DNA from: JABCPH02 sp963524305
Lineage (GTDB): Bacteria > Fusobacteriota > Fusobacteriia > Fusobacteriales > Leptotrichiaceae
Assembly (NCBI GenBank): GCA_963524305.1
Contig: CAURGH010000002.1
Span: 1-64,000, forward strand
Direction of reading: 5' to 3'
DNA length: 64,000 nt
A program made the position numbers and the translations under genes. Numbering within the stretch: position 1 is the first letter of the stretch; each line of letters starts with the position of its first letter. This document shows, piece by piece, positions 42,981 through 52,721 of this stretch. The notes under the pieces are model-generated. The model was not told where the DNA came from. It ran no database searches and was given only the letters and a program-made list of their open reading frames with translations.

Positions 42981-44441
42981 ATGAATAATAAAAATTTAGT
43001 AAAAGGGACAATGGTGTATTCACTTTCAACTATAGTAACAAAATTGGGATCATTAATATTTTTGCCAATTATAACTAGATTATTGACAAAAGAAGAATTT
43101 GGAATAGTTGGGACATTAGGTCCGATTGCAACATTATTTGCGGTTATTTTGGGACTTGGTCTTTATAATGCACAAATGAAAAAATATATCGAATTGAAAG
43201 ATAACGAAGATGAGCTGGGAAGTTACATGTTTTCAACAGCTATGGTAATTATTATCTTCAATGTATTGACATATATTTTCTTGCTGACACCGTTAGCAAA
43301 GACACTTTTTTCATACGTAATTGATTTGACAACAGTGAAATATAATCCATTAGTTATCATAACAGTTGTTATAGCATCAGTAAATGCTTTAAATACTTTA
43401 GCAACGACACTTTTTAGAATGAAAAAGATGTACATGAAAGTTGCGATTGGAAGCATGATAAGTTTATTTACAACTTATATTTTAACAATTATTTTTATAA
43501 AAAATTTAAAAATGGGTGTTTTTGGAAATCAGTTTGCCAATTTGATTGCAATACTTGTGTTGCTACTTTATTATTTTAAAGATTATTTTGGGAAATTTAG
43601 ATTAAAGTTGAATTTTGGATATATGAAATATTCAATAAAAAATGGAGTACCATTGATTTTTATTGAATTAACAGACCAAATTGTAAATTTTAGTGATAGA
43701 ATTTTGATTGCGAAATTTTCTTCATTTGCTAATGCTGGAATTTATACTTTGGCATATACTGGAGGTCAAGTTTTATCAGTTGTAACAAGTTCTTTTATAA
43801 ATAGCTGGACGCCAGAATTTTATGAAGCAATGAAAATTGATAAAAATAATCCACGAATTACGAAAAGTTTGGAAGACTTTTTAGCATTGATTTCGTTTGT
43901 TTGTGTGGGAGCTCAGCTATTTGCACCGGAAGCAGTAAGATTAGTATTTCCAGCAAGTTATGCATCTTCGATAAATCCGATACCAATTATTTTAGCTGGA
44001 GTCGTGATTCGATCACTAATTTGTTTAGATTACTTTTTTCATTTTCATGAAGATAGTATGTTTATTTTCTATTTCTCGGTGTGTGCATTAATATTTAATT
44101 TGTCTGCAAATTTAATATTGATTCCAAAATATCCAGAACATGGGATTTTAATTGCTTCTTGGACTACATTGATTGCATTTTTATTAAGAATAATTATAGA
44201 GTTTGTGATTATTAAAAAGAGATATAAAATTTCATTTAATTATAAAAAATTGATTTTATATTTAGTAATAGTAATAAATCCTGTGATTTTGTATTTAGGA
44301 AATGAAAATATATCTTTAATGAAATTTGGAATAAAAATTATTTATTTTGCTGTCGTTATTAAATTGTTAGTTAATAGAGAAGTATATAATAAAATAAGTG
44401 GAATTTTGATAAAATTAAAAAATAAAGTTGTAAAAAAATAG
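42981..44441 (+). CDS. polysaccharide flippase (Wzx/MATE-like, MOP superfamily)
   Basis: 486-aa integral membrane protein with about 12-14 hydrophobic helices. It begins LVKGTMVYSLSTIVTKLGSL followed by FLPIITRLLTKEEFG, the typical start of the polysaccharide-biosynthesis (Wzx) group. A basic C-terminal tail is present. It likely moves lipid-linked glycan units across the cytoplasmic membrane. It follows kdsD by 12 bases with an AGGAG site, so the same operon is likely. Confidence 0.85.
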   Translation: MNNKNLVKGTMVYSLSTIVTKLGSLIFLPIITRLLTKEEFGIVGTLGPIATLFAVILGLGLYNAQMKKYIELKDNEDELGSYMFSTAMVIIIFNVLTYIFLLTPLAKTLFSYVIDLTTVKYNPLVIITVVIASVNALNTLATTLFRMKKMYMKVAIGSMISLFTTYILTIIFIKNLKMGVFGNQFANLIAILVLLLYYFKDYFGKFRLKLNFGYMKYSIKNGVPLIFIELTDQIVNFSDRILIAKFSSFANAGIYTLAYTGGQVLSVVTSSFINSWTPEFYEAMKIDKNNPRITKSLEDFLALISFVCVGAQLFAPEAVRLVFPASYASSINPIPIILAGVVIRSLICLDYFFHFHEDSMFIFYFSVCALIFNLSANLILIPKYPEHGILIASWTTLIAFLLRIIIEFVIIKKRYKISFNYKKLILYLVIVINPVILYLGNENISLMKFGIKIIYFAVVIKLLVNREVYNKISGILIKLKNKVVKK

Positions 44442-44519
44442 AAATATTTGTAATTTGAAAAAAATTTGATTTTTATTGTGTTTGCGAAATGTGGTAACTA
44501 TAAAAAAGAGGTGATATTT

Positions 44520-45332
44520 ATGAGTGAACATAAAAATATATTAAAAAAAATAAGATGTGTGAAAAGTGAGTATCTAGATGAAAGTTTATTGAAAGAGTAT
44601 TATGAATATATAAAAAATAATGGTATTGAAGAAGTTGAAGATGTATCAGAGGCAGATTTGATAATATCTTTTGGTGGAGATGGAACGACACTTGTTGCAG
44701 CGAAGGAAGCTTTGAAGAAAAATGTGCCTGTAATGGCTGTAAATATGGGAAGTTTAGGTTATCTTGCTGAAATAAGTCCAGAAAATTTAGTTGAGATGTT
44801 AAAAAAATATCAAAATGGACAATATGTAGTTGATGAAAGAGCTTTTTTGGAAGTAAAATATAATAAAAAAGTTTATTATGCTTTGAATGAGCTAGTTTTG
44901 TTAAAAGGTGGAATGATGTCACATTTAATACAAGTGGAAGTTTACGCAAATGATACTTTTGTTAATGAATATCGTGCTGATGGGGTAATTGTAGCAACAC
45001 CTACAGGTTCTACGGCATATTCACTTTCAGCAGGGGGTTCTATTGTATATCCAGGTTTGAAAGCATTAACAATAACACCGTTATCACCGCAAGGATTAAC
45101 AGCACGACCGATTATTATTGATGGGGGAAATACTCTTAGTTTTAAAGTATTTTCGAGAGATAATGACGCACATTTAAATCTTGATGGAAGTATTTGTATT
45201 AAAGTTAAACCAGATGATACAATAAATGCAAGATTATCTAATAAAAAAGTAAAAATAATAAAATCAGGAAAGAATGATTATTACAGTATTTTAAGGAAAA
45301 AATTAAAGTGGGGAGACTCTATAATAAAATAA
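44520..45332 (+). CDS. nadK: NAD kinase
   Basis: Phosphorylates NAD to NADP. Motifs: FGGDGTTLVAAKEA (about 50), NMGSLGYLAE (about 75), RADGVIVATPTGSTAYSLSA (about 150) and LTITPLSPQGLTARPI. About 270 aa from ATG 44520, which follows GAGGTGA; a longer TTG-start frame would add 18 unmatched residues. Upstream of recN, as in many bacteria. Confidence 0.93.
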   Translation: MSEHKNILKKIRCVKSEYLDESLLKEYYEYIKNNGIEEVEDVSEADLIISFGGDGTTLVAAKEALKKNVPVMAVNMGSLGYLAEISPENLVEMLKKYQNGQYVVDERAFLEVKYNKKVYYALNELVLLKGGMMSHLIQVEVYANDTFVNEYRADGVIVATPTGSTAYSLSAGGSIVYPGLKALTITPLSPQGLTARPIIIDGGNTLSFKVFSRDNDAHLNLDGSICIKVKPDDTINARLSNKKVKIIKSGKNDYYSILRKKLKWGDSIIK

Positions 45333-45386
45333 AAATTTGTTAATTTAAAAAGAAAAAGTGTAAAAGGAATAGGTGAAAGATTAGAA

Positions 45387-47054
45387 ATGCTAAGAGAATT
45401 AAGGTTGAATAATTTAGCTATAATAAAAGATTTGAATTTAGAATTTGATGAAGGACTAATTTCGATGACAGGAGAAACTGGAGCGGGGAAATCGATAATA
45501 TTGGATGGAATTTCTTTGTTAATCGGTGAAAGAAGTCATTTGGAAATGATAAGAACAAATGAAGAAGCTCTTTATGCAGAGGGAATTTTTGATTTAAATA
45601 AAAATCAAAAGCAAAAATTGAATGAACTTGGTTTTGAGATTGAAGATGATGAGTTAATAGTTTCACGTTATTTTGATAGAAATTCAAAAGCGAAAATAAC
45701 TGTAAATGGTGTTAGAATGACAGTTTCGAGATTAAAAGAACTGATGGTTAATATTATTGATTTAGTAGGTCAGCATGAGCATCAATATCTATTAAATAAA
45801 AATTATCACTTATTATTGTTAGATAAATATTTGGAGAGAGAAGGTCAAGATTTACTAAAGGAGATAGAAGAAACAGTTGGAATTATAAAAAAATTGAATA
45901 GTAAAATTGATAAAATTGAGGCTGAAAAGAGAAAAGTTGAGGAAAGAAAAGATGTTTTTGAGTTTCAGTGCAGTGAGATAAATGGATTAGATTTGAAAGT
46001 TAATGAAGATGTTGAACTTGAAGAAGAGTATAAGATATTGTTTAATGCTGGAAAAATAGGAGAAAAGCTACAGGATTCGGCTCAAAGATTAAAAGATGGA
46101 GAGTTTTCAGTGATAAGTTCTCTAGGAAAAGTTAAAAGAAATTTAGAGCAATTGGTTGGGATTTCAGAAAATTACAATGAGCTGAAAGAAAAAATTGAGA
46201 ATATTATTTATGACCTGGATGAAATTGCTTATACTGTGGATGATTATATTGAGGATATCGAGTTGGATGATGATAGGCTAGAAAAGGTTGTTAAACGTAT
46301 TGATGAAATAAATAAGTTGAAATTGAAATATGGTTCGACAATTCAAGAAATATTAGATTATAGAGATGATATTCAAAATAAGTTATCGCTAATTAATTTT
46401 GAAAATAATGAATTAGAAACTTTGAAAAATGAAAAAAATGAGAAAGAGCAGAAATATTATGAACTTTCAAAAAAATTAAGCGCAATAAGAAAAAATGTTG
46501 CAAAAGGGTTAGAAGTTACAATTCATGAGCAATTGGAAGATTTGAACATGTCTAATGCTAAATTTAGGTTCAAATTTGAGTTTTTGGAACAAGATGTAGT
46601 AAATTCTAAAGGTATTGATGATGTGGAATTTATGATGACAACAAATGTGGGGGAAGATTTTAAACCACTTGCAAAAATTGCTTCAGGTGGAGAAATTTCA
46701 AGAATTATGTTAGCTTTAAAGGTAGTATTTTCAACGGTTGATAATATTTCGGTATTGATTTTTGATGAGATTGATACAGGAATTTCAGGGGAAACTGTAA
46801 AAAGAGTTGCTGATAAATTGAAGGAATTATCTGAAAAAGTTCAAGTAATTTGTGTTACTCATTCTCCACAGATTGCGGGAAAAGCTCGACAACAGTTTTT
46901 CATAAAAAAAGAAGTTGAAAATAATGTTACGGAAACAAAGGTTCGAGAATTGACTCAAGAAGAGAGAATTAAAGAGGTTGCAAGAATAATTTCAGGAGAT
47001 AAAATTACAGAAGCATCAATTACTCATGCGAAAGAAATAATGGGGTTGCTATAA
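45387..47054 (+). CDS. recN: DNA repair protein RecN
   Basis: SMC-like ATPase for double-strand break repair, 555 aa. Walker A TGETGAGKSIILDGISLLIG lies at about 29-48, coiled-coil arms span about 160-360, and the ABC signature KIASGGEISRIMLALK with Walker B VLIFDEIDTGISG lie near 430-470. The nadK–recN order is common. Confidence 0.94.
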   Translation: MLRELRLNNLAIIKDLNLEFDEGLISMTGETGAGKSIILDGISLLIGERSHLEMIRTNEEALYAEGIFDLNKNQKQKLNELGFEIEDDELIVSRYFDRNSKAKITVNGVRMTVSRLKELMVNIIDLVGQHEHQYLLNKNYHLLLLDKYLEREGQDLLKEIEETVGIIKKLNSKIDKIEAEKRKVEERKDVFEFQCSEINGLDLKVNEDVELEEEYKILFNAGKIGEKLQDSAQRLKDGEFSVISSLGKVKRNLEQLVGISENYNELKEKIENIIYDLDEIAYTVDDYIEDIELDDDRLEKVVKRIDEINKLKLKYGSTIQEILDYRDDIQNKLSLINFENNELETLKNEKNEKEQKYYELSKKLSAIRKNVAKGLEVTIHEQLEDLNMSNAKFRFKFEFLEQDVVNSKGIDDVEFMMTTNVGEDFKPLAKIASGGEISRIMLALKVVFSTVDNISVLIFDEIDTGISGETVKRVADKLKELSEKVQVICVTHSPQIAGKARQQFFIKKEVENNVTETKVRELTQEERIKEVARIISGDKITEASITHAKEIMGLL

Positions 47055-47055
47055 G

Positions 47056-47994
47056 ATGGAAAAAGATATGGAACAAGAAAAGCTGAAAACAGAAGAAAAA
47101 CAAAAGGAAGAAAGAATTAAACTAAAAAGAGAAGCTAATGTTAGAATAATAGATTTTTTAGATTTTTTGAGATATGAAAAAGGAAGCTCAGAGAATACGA
47201 TAATTGGATATGAAAGAGATTTGAAACATTTTTTTTTGAGTGCTAGTAAAAATGTAGAGGAAATTCAAGAAGATGATATTTATAAGTATATCGAAAAAAT
47301 TAGTGAAAAATTAAAACGAAATTCGATATTGCGAAAAATTTCTGCGATTAGGACTTTTTATAAGTTTTGTTATTTGAATAAAATTGTAAAGGAAGATCCG
47401 ACAAATATGATAAGAAGTTTAAAGCGAGAAAAAAGACTTCCAGAAACATTGACATTGCAGGAAATAAAAAGAATTGTAGATAACTGTAATCATACGCCAG
47501 AAGGCATGCAAAATAAAATGATAATAAAATTTTTGATAGCGACTGGAGCGAGAATTTCTGAAATTTTGAATCTTGAAATAAAAGATGTTGAAAATCAAGA
47601 ATATGAATTTATAAAAGTTTTGGGAAAAGGTTCTAAATATAGAGTAATTCCAATTTATGATGGATTAGAAAAAGAGATAAAAGATTATTTGGAAAATTAT
47701 AGACCGAAATTGAAAAATGCAAAAGAGAATTTTAAAATATTTCCAAATACAAAAAGGTCAAAATTTTGGAAAAATTTGAAGAAAATATCGAAAGATGCTG
47801 GAATTGAAAAGAATGTTTACCCACATATTTTTAGGCATTCAATCGCAACAGCATTATTAAAAAATGGTGCTGATATAAGAATTGTTCAAGAGATTTTAGG
47901 ACATGCAAATATATCGACAACAGAAATTTATACTCATATAGAAAAATCAACTTTGAAAAAGATTTATAACAATATAAATTTAGGTGACGATTAA
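47056..47994 (+). CDS. tyrosine recombinase, XerC/XerD family
   Basis: 312 aa. An N-terminal SAM-like domain (about 30-115) precedes a catalytic domain with Arg in ATGARISEIL, the HIFRHSIATALLKNGADI box (His and Arg), GHANISTT (His) and the nucleophile Tyr in EIYTHIE. It starts one base after the recN stop, so translation is likely coupled. Probably a chromosome-dimer resolvase; an IS or integron role is less likely given this position. It could be XerC, XerD or the single-recombinase XerH type. Confidence 0.85.
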   Translation: MEKDMEQEKLKTEEKQKEERIKLKREANVRIIDFLDFLRYEKGSSENTIIGYERDLKHFFLSASKNVEEIQEDDIYKYIEKISEKLKRNSILRKISAIRTFYKFCYLNKIVKEDPTNMIRSLKREKRLPETLTLQEIKRIVDNCNHTPEGMQNKMIIKFLIATGARISEILNLEIKDVENQEYEFIKVLGKGSKYRVIPIYDGLEKEIKDYLENYRPKLKNAKENFKIFPNTKRSKFWKNLKKISKDAGIEKNVYPHIFRHSIATALLKNGADIRIVQEILGHANISTTEIYTHIEKSTLKKIYNNINLGDD

Positions 47995-48039
47995 TATTTT
48001 TACAAATTGTTATTTTGTAAAATAATTGAATATTTAGCC

Positions 48040-48068
48040 TTGAAAAATATTAAAAAAAGGTATATAAT
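48040..48068 (+). promoter_or_regulatory. sigma-70 promoter for the 48173 gene
   Basis: TTGAAA (48040-48045), 17-base spacer, TATAAT (48063-48068). Confidence 0.7.
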
Positions 48069-48172
48069 TGTTCGTAAAATATAAAAAAATAATGTAATAT
48101 GAAAGTAATATTATTATTTATTTATAAATTTTTAAATTAAGAAAAGTAGATATTATTTAAGGAGGAAAGTAA

Positions 48173-48586
48173 GTGTTTAAAGAAAAAGAAGTCGATAAAA
48201 ATGAAAAGCTAATAATTCTAGCAATATCTATTGTTTTGTATTTTGTTATTTATGCAATAACAAAAATGAAAGTAATAACGCCGTATATGGGGATTGTTTG
48301 TTTGATTTTGTTGTATATGTATTCAAAATATAATTTAATTAATATCTTTTTTTCCAGTAAAAGAACAACTTTTAAAATATATATTTTTATGATGATATCA
48401 ATAGTATGTTTCGTTAGATTTCCTTTTTCTATACTAAACCTTATAATCTATATAGTTTTATTAATTGTTTTACGGAATTTGTTAATCAGTGACGAAGGAA
48501 AAAATCAAATTCCAAAAATTGATAATTTTATGAAATTATATATATTATTTGAAATAATTTTCGTTTTGACATTCATTTTCTTTTAA
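48173..48586 (+). CDS. hypothetical four-helix membrane protein
   Basis: 137 aa, not recognised. A charged start (MFKEKEVDKNEK) is followed by four hydrophobic stretches at about 13-30, 38-52, 62-98 (two close spans) and 115-136, so it is an integral membrane protein with little exposed mass. It starts with GTG 7 bases after GGAGG and has a good promoter, so it is a real gene. No family could be named from the sequence. Confidence 0.65.
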   Translation: MFKEKEVDKNEKLIILAISIVLYFVIYAITKMKVITPYMGIVCLILLYMYSKYNLINIFFSSKRTTFKIYIFMMISIVCFVRFPFSILNLIIYIVLLIVLRNLLISDEGKNQIPKIDNFMKLYILFEIIFVLTFIFF

Positions 48587-48657
48587 AGATTTTGAATAAA
48601 ATTATATTTAAAAATTTATAAATTTATGATAGAATGCCTATTATGAATGGAGAGAAA

Positions 48658-49248
48658 ATGAAAACAAATAAAAATATTTCTAGTTCAGATTTAATGAATT
48701 CAATTGAAAAATCAAAAGATAGAGCTTTTGAAGCAAAGATAGAAAAAAACATTTATTTAGGAGAGTACAAAGAAAGAGTAATTGCAGCATTAACATTTTC
48801 TCAAGTAAAAGAAAAAGGCATTTATCCCGAAATAGAAGATGCCTTGGGAAATAAAGCTGCAAAAAAATTATTAATTTCAAGGGAATTAGGTTTTGATTAT
48901 TCAAAAAAATATATTGAAATATCAAAAAGAAAAAATATTCCTTATAAATTAGTAGATAGTATAGTTAATACAGGAGAAATAGGATTAGTTGTTGCGTCAG
49001 ATGATGCAATAGAAAATCCTTTGGATAATCCAGTAGTAAAAACAGCAAAAGAGAAATTTAAAGAAGCAGGACTGCCAGATATTTATTTTGAAGCTTTAGA
49101 GAAATCTATTTGTGATTTTCATATGGATATCATAAAAAAAGAGATGCCTGAATATGAAAAAAAATACAAAGAATTAAACTTTTTAGATAAACTTTTTGGT
49201 GAAAAATGTCCAATATGTCAAAAATTAGGAGGAAAAAAACGTGGTTGA
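48658..49248 (+). CDS. YueI-like (DUF1694) protein with C-terminal CxxC extension
   Basis: About 196 aa. The YueI/DUF1694 core occupies about 25-130: IYLGEYKERVIAALTFSQVK, KLVDSIVNTGEIGLVVASDD. B. subtilis YueI ends about there; this protein adds about 65 residues (about 131-196), ending in CPICQK and a basic GGKKRG, which looks like half a zinc knuckle. Function of the family is unknown. It overlaps murA by 8 bases, suggesting translational coupling. The ATG at 48658 follows GGAGAG; a TAGAAT extended -10 lies just upstream (48630-48635). Confidence 0.78.
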   Translation: MKTNKNISSSDLMNSIEKSKDRAFEAKIEKNIYLGEYKERVIAALTFSQVKEKGIYPEIEDALGNKAAKKLLISRELGFDYSKKYIEISKRKNIPYKLVDSIVNTGEIGLVVASDDAIENPLDNPVVKTAKEKFKEAGLPDIYFEALEKSICDFHMDIIKKEMPEYEKKYKELNFLDKLFGEKCPICQKLGGKKRG

Positions 49249-50509
49249 TGGATTTAAGGTAAAAGGGAAAACGCCTTTGAATGGAACGATAAAAGTAAGT
49301 GGAGCAAAAAATGCCGCTTTACCAATTATAATTGCAACACTAGTTGCTAAAGGGGAGTACATTTTAAGAAATGTACCAAATTTAAGAGATATTAGAGTGT
49401 TAATGAAACTTTTAGAAGATTTAGGTATGGAAACAGAAAAATTAGATGAAACAACTTATAAAATTGTAAATAATGGATTCAAAAGAAATGAAGCAAGTTA
49501 TGAAATTGTAAAACAAATGAGAGCATCATTTTTAGTAATGGGGCCTATGATTGCTAACTTGGATGAAGCTGTTGTGTCACTTCCAGGAGGATGTGCGATT
49601 GGTTCTAGACCGGTAGATTTACATTTGAAAGGATTTGAATTATTAGGAGCGGAAATAACTAGAGTACATGGTTATATTCATGCAAAAGCTGATAAATTAA
49701 AAGGAGCAGAAATTCCTTTAGGATTCCCAAGTGTCGGAGCTACACAAAATATTATGATGGCAGCAGTAAAAGCACCTGGAAAAACAGTAATTTCAAATGC
49801 AGCAAGAGAGCCTGAAATTGTAGATTTAGGAAACTTTTTAAATAAAATGGGAGCTAAAATTACAGGATTAGGAACACCAAATATTGAAATTGAAGGTGTA
49901 GAAGATCTTCATGCAGTTGAGTATTCAATTATGCCAGATAGAATTGAAGCTGGAACTTATGTAATCGCTTCATTAATAACAGAAGGTGAATTAAAAATAG
50001 AAAATGCTAATTTAGATGATTTAGGTGTATTCAGAGCTGAATTAGAAGCAATGGGTGTAAAATTTGAGCAAGAAGGAAATATTTTAACAGTAATTGGTGA
50101 TTTGAAAAAATTAAAACCAGCAAAAATAAAAACTTTACCTCATCCAGGATTTCCTACTGACATGCAACCTCAAATGATGTTGTTACAAGCGTTGGTAAAT
50201 GGTGGAAGCTCTATGGAAGAAACTGTATTTGAAAATAGATTTATGCATGTACCAGAATTTAACAGAATGGGGACTGATATTGTTATAAGACACGGAATTG
50301 CTATTATAAATGGTGGTTTATCTCTAACTGGTGCTGAGGTTATGGCTTCAGACTTAAGAGCAGGAGCGGCATTGGTGTTAGCAGGACTTGTAGCTGATGG
50401 AGAAACTATTATTAACAGAGTTTATCACATCGATAGAGGGTATGATAAATTAGAGCAAAAATTGAATGCAGTTGGTGCTGATATTCAAAGAATTAAATTA
50501 GATATTTAA
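49241..50509 (+). CDS. murA: UDP-N-acetylglucosamine 1-carboxyvinyltransferase
   Basis: First committed step of peptidoglycan synthesis, adding enolpyruvate to UDP-GlcNAc. SGAKNAALPI (about 20-29) binds substrate, and the catalytic Cys is at about residue 118 (LPGGCAIGSRPVDLH), so fosfomycin sensitivity is expected. HPGFPTDMQ and the RAGAALVLAGL motif near the C-terminus are present. 422 aa. It starts with GTG after AGGAGG, overlapping the YueI-like gene. Confidence 0.96.
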   Translation: MVDGFKVKGKTPLNGTIKVSGAKNAALPIIIATLVAKGEYILRNVPNLRDIRVLMKLLEDLGMETEKLDETTYKIVNNGFKRNEASYEIVKQMRASFLVMGPMIANLDEAVVSLPGGCAIGSRPVDLHLKGFELLGAEITRVHGYIHAKADKLKGAEIPLGFPSVGATQNIMMAAVKAPGKTVISNAAREPEIVDLGNFLNKMGAKITGLGTPNIEIEGVEDLHAVEYSIMPDRIEAGTYVIASLITEGELKIENANLDDLGVFRAELEAMGVKFEQEGNILTVIGDLKKLKPAKIKTLPHPGFPTDMQPQMMLLQALVNGGSSMEETVFENRFMHVPEFNRMGTDIVIRHGIAIINGGLSLTGAEVMASDLRAGAALVLAGLVADGETIINRVYHIDRGYDKLEQKLNAVGADIQRIKLDI

Positions 50510-50536
50510 AGGATTTGTGAGTATTTATGAATGTAA

Positions 50537-50565
50537 AAAGACCATTCTTAGTTGGTCTTTTTTTT
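50537..50565 (+). terminator. intrinsic terminator after murA
   Basis: AAAGACCA (50537-50544) / TGGTCTTT (50553-50560) followed by TTTTT. Confidence 0.85.
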
Positions 50566-50710
50566 GTGTGTTGGGGACAATTTTAAAAGGAATTATAGTG
50601 AAAATTAGTAAATGTAAGTTTTTGAAAAGGATGTATTTACATGATATTTAATGTAAAAGGTAAAAATAGAGTTTTGATATTCGTTGTTTTTTTAAAATAT
50701 CTGTGCTAAA

Positions 50711-50745
50711 ATAAAAAAGAAGTCATCTTTAAAAAGATAACTTCT
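50711..50745 (-). terminator. intrinsic terminator after the DUF4870-like gene
   Basis: On the plus strand AGAAGT-C-ATCTTT (50718-50730) pairs with AAAGAT-A-ACTTCT (50733-50745); on the minus strand it runs into TTTTTTAT. The 50566-50710 stretch between the two terminators holds nothing clear. Confidence 0.75.
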
Positions 50746-50758
50746 ATAAATGTTAAAA

Positions 50759-51121
50759 TTAATCAACAAAAAAGAAATCTGTAATTGTATCTATAAAAGG
50801 AATTTTAAATTCTTTACCTAAAACAGATAAAATTATTGAGATAACTTGAATGATACAAATAAGTGTCATTAAAATTGCAGCAACATAAGTACCAATGTAT
50901 GCAATAAGTAAAGTTAATGAGCTAAGTGTAAAGAATATACTAACAATCAATGTTTGTTTTGAATATTCTCTAACAAAATTATTATTTTCTTCAATTATTA
51001 ATGCTAATATTGGGAAAAAAATATTGAATCCTGGTATAAAGAAACTTAAATTAATAAGAAAAGCCGCAACATTAGCTCTTAAACCAGCAATTGATTTTTG
51101 TGATTTAACATCTAAATTCAT
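50759..51121 (-). CDS. DUF4870-like small membrane protein
   Basis: 120 aa with three or four membrane helices at about 18-43, 58-75 and 78-105. The order Ala-rich start, FFIPGFNIFFPILALIIEE, then NNFVREYSKQTL resembles the DUF4870 family, where a charged loop with a conserved V-x-x-x-A/S-K follows the first helix pair. Function unknown. AGGAGG lies 7 bases before ATG, with a consensus promoter and its own terminator, so it is a complete single-gene unit facing the murA group. Confidence 0.75.
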   Translation of the reverse strand: MNLDVKSQKSIAGLRANVAAFLINLSFFIPGFNIFFPILALIIEENNNFVREYSKQTLIVSIFFTLSSLTLLIAYIGTYVAAILMTLICIIQVISIILSVLGKEFKIPFIDTITDFFFVD

Positions 51122-51154
51122 AAAAAAACCTCCTAATTTATATGATACGTGAGA

Positions 51155-51183
51155 ATTTTAGCATAAAAAAAATAAAAAATCAA
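51155..51183 (-). promoter_or_regulatory. extended -10 promoter for the DUF4870-like gene
   Basis: Minus strand: TTGATT (plus 51178-51183), 17-base spacer, TGCTAAAAT with the -10 at 51155-51160. Confidence 0.7.
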
Positions 51184-51216
51184 TTTAATTTTAAATAGAA
51201 GAAAAAAGGGAGAAAA

Positions 51217-52200
51217 ATGATATATTTTATAGGTGGATTGAAACATAGAGAATTCAAGTATTTTGAGATACTGGAACGGATAAGAAAAAAAATGCCAAAT
51301 ATCTTAGAAACAGTATTTGATGCAAGTTTGAAAGAGGAAGATAAGTTTTTAGAAAAAATAAGTATGAATTCAATATTTTCTGTTCCTGAGATTGTGATAT
51401 TAAAAAGAACTGAAAAATTGAAAAATGTTGAAAAAATATTAGAATATATTGAAAGTTTGAATATACAAAATAAGGAAATAATTATTGATTATTTAAAGGA
51501 AGATGGGAAATTAGGTTCAAAACTTGTTAAAAAGTTAGAAGAGATGAAGGAAAATGGAGATTTTGAAGTTTATTTGTATTTGAAATATAGTGATGATGAA
51601 ATGAGAGATTATATTTGTCATGAATTAGGTGTTTCTAAAAGGGACGCTATGCTTTTGATTGAAATGATTGGGAAAAATCCATTTAAAATAAAAAATGAGG
51701 TTGGAAAAATAAAAGCTTATTTGGGTGGAAATAACTTTGTATTAGATGAAGTTAAGAAGATTGTATCAATAGAAAAAGAATTTCAAATTTATCAGATTGT
51801 TCGAGAAATATTGACAAATAATGTTTTGGAGGCAATGAATTATTTGAAGAAAACAAAAGAGTATATGGGAGTGTTGTATTCGCTTTATGGTGAGTTGGAA
51901 GCAATGTACAAGATAAGTTCGTTGAAAAAGGAAGGGAAGGTTTTTAGTAGCAACTACAACGTTTTTAAGAAGCAGTTTGAAGAATATGAAGATATTTTTA
52001 AAAATAATGGGAAAATTCCTAATCCGTATGTGATTTATAAAAAATTGGAGATAGAGAAAAATTATACTAGAGAGAATTTAAAAAAATTAGTGTACAGATG
52101 TTGGGAAGTGGAAAAGGATATAAAAATAGGGAAGATTGAGATGGCTCCAGCAGTAGAGAATTTGATATTGGAGATTGTTTCTTGTTTTAAAGTATTTTAA
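51217..52200 (+). CDS. holA: DNA polymerase III delta subunit
   Basis: Clamp-loader subunit that opens the sliding clamp, 327 aa. The pattern is that of HolA: MIYFIGG...DASLKEEDKFLEKISMNS, SVPEIVILKRTEKL, then CHELGVSKRDAMLLIEMIGK and the helical collar domain (REILTNNVLEAMNYL). It has the AAA-like fold without a P-loop, as usual for delta. It is convergent with rpsT, a very common holA–rpsT neighbourhood that supports the call. Confidence 0.85.
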   Translation: MIYFIGGLKHREFKYFEILERIRKKMPNILETVFDASLKEEDKFLEKISMNSIFSVPEIVILKRTEKLKNVEKILEYIESLNIQNKEIIIDYLKEDGKLGSKLVKKLEEMKENGDFEVYLYLKYSDDEMRDYICHELGVSKRDAMLLIEMIGKNPFKIKNEVGKIKAYLGGNNFVLDEVKKIVSIEKEFQIYQIVREILTNNVLEAMNYLKKTKEYMGVLYSLYGELEAMYKISSLKKEGKVFSSNYNVFKKQFEEYEDIFKNNGKIPNPYVIYKKLEIEKNYTRENLKKLVYRCWEVEKDIKIGKIEMAPAVENLILEIVSCFKVF

Positions 52201-52300
52201 GTTCTTAAGTTTTTAAATGAATTAGAATGATGGTAAAAGTGTAAGAATTTTTTTGTAAATAGAATAGTTAAGTACTGACTAGATGGGTAAAGAAAATAAA

Positions 52301-52340
52301 AAAGGATTGTTACCAAATAGATTTCAATCCTTTATTTTTA
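52301..52340. terminator. bidirectional intrinsic terminator between holA and rpsT
   Basis: AAAGGATTG (52301-52309) is a perfect complement of CAATCCTTT (52325-52333). T-rich runs follow on both strands (ATTTTTA on plus, TTTATTTTC on minus). Confidence 0.85.
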
Positions 52341-52380
52341 CTAATTTTAAAAAAATTTTTTTAAAATTAATCAAAAGCAA

Positions 52381-52647
52381 TTACTTAGCTAATGAGTTAA
52401 CTTTTAATGCAAGTCTAGATTTTTTTCTTGAAACAGTGTTTTTCTTAAGAACACCTTTTGTTACAGCTTTATCCAATTCTTTGTAAGCAACTTGTAATGC
52501 TGTTTTTGCTTCGTCGACATTTTTAGCTTCCACAGCTGCAAGCACTTTTTTTACGAAAGTTTTAACTCTACTTCTTATAGCTTGGTTTCTTTCTACATTT
52601 CTCTTACCAATAAATACTCTTTTTTTAGATGATTTAGAATGTGCCAT
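52381..52647 (-). CDS. rpsT: 30S ribosomal protein S20
   Basis: 88-aa basic helical ribosomal protein: MAHSKSSKKRVFIGKRNVER, then RSRVKTFVKKVLAAVEAKN, DKAVTKGVLKKNTVSRKKSR and LALKVNSL at the end. Ribosome site AAGGAG. Its own consensus promoter lies upstream on the minus strand. Confidence 0.97.
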   Translation of the reverse strand: MAHSKSSKKRVFIGKRNVERNQAIRSRVKTFVKKVLAAVEAKNVDEAKTALQVAYKELDKAVTKGVLKKNTVSRKKSRLALKVNSLAK

Positions 52648-52721
52648 TGCTAATCTCCTTTCTAATATTTAATATATTTATGAATATTGCTCTACAATAT
52701 AGTATATGCAAATTACAAAGT

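Noticed and set aside
50590..50705. Weak inverted repeats (ATGTAA/TTACAT) after murA
   Set aside because: Short, AT-only and expected by chance at this base composition.
50895..51152. Plus-strand open frame opposite the DUF4870-like gene
   Set aside because: The minus-strand gene has promoter, ribosome site, membrane helices and terminator; the plus frame has none.
52283..52486. Plus-strand open frame over the rpsT 3' end
   Set aside because: It covers the bidirectional terminator and is antisense to rpsT, with no ribosome site.
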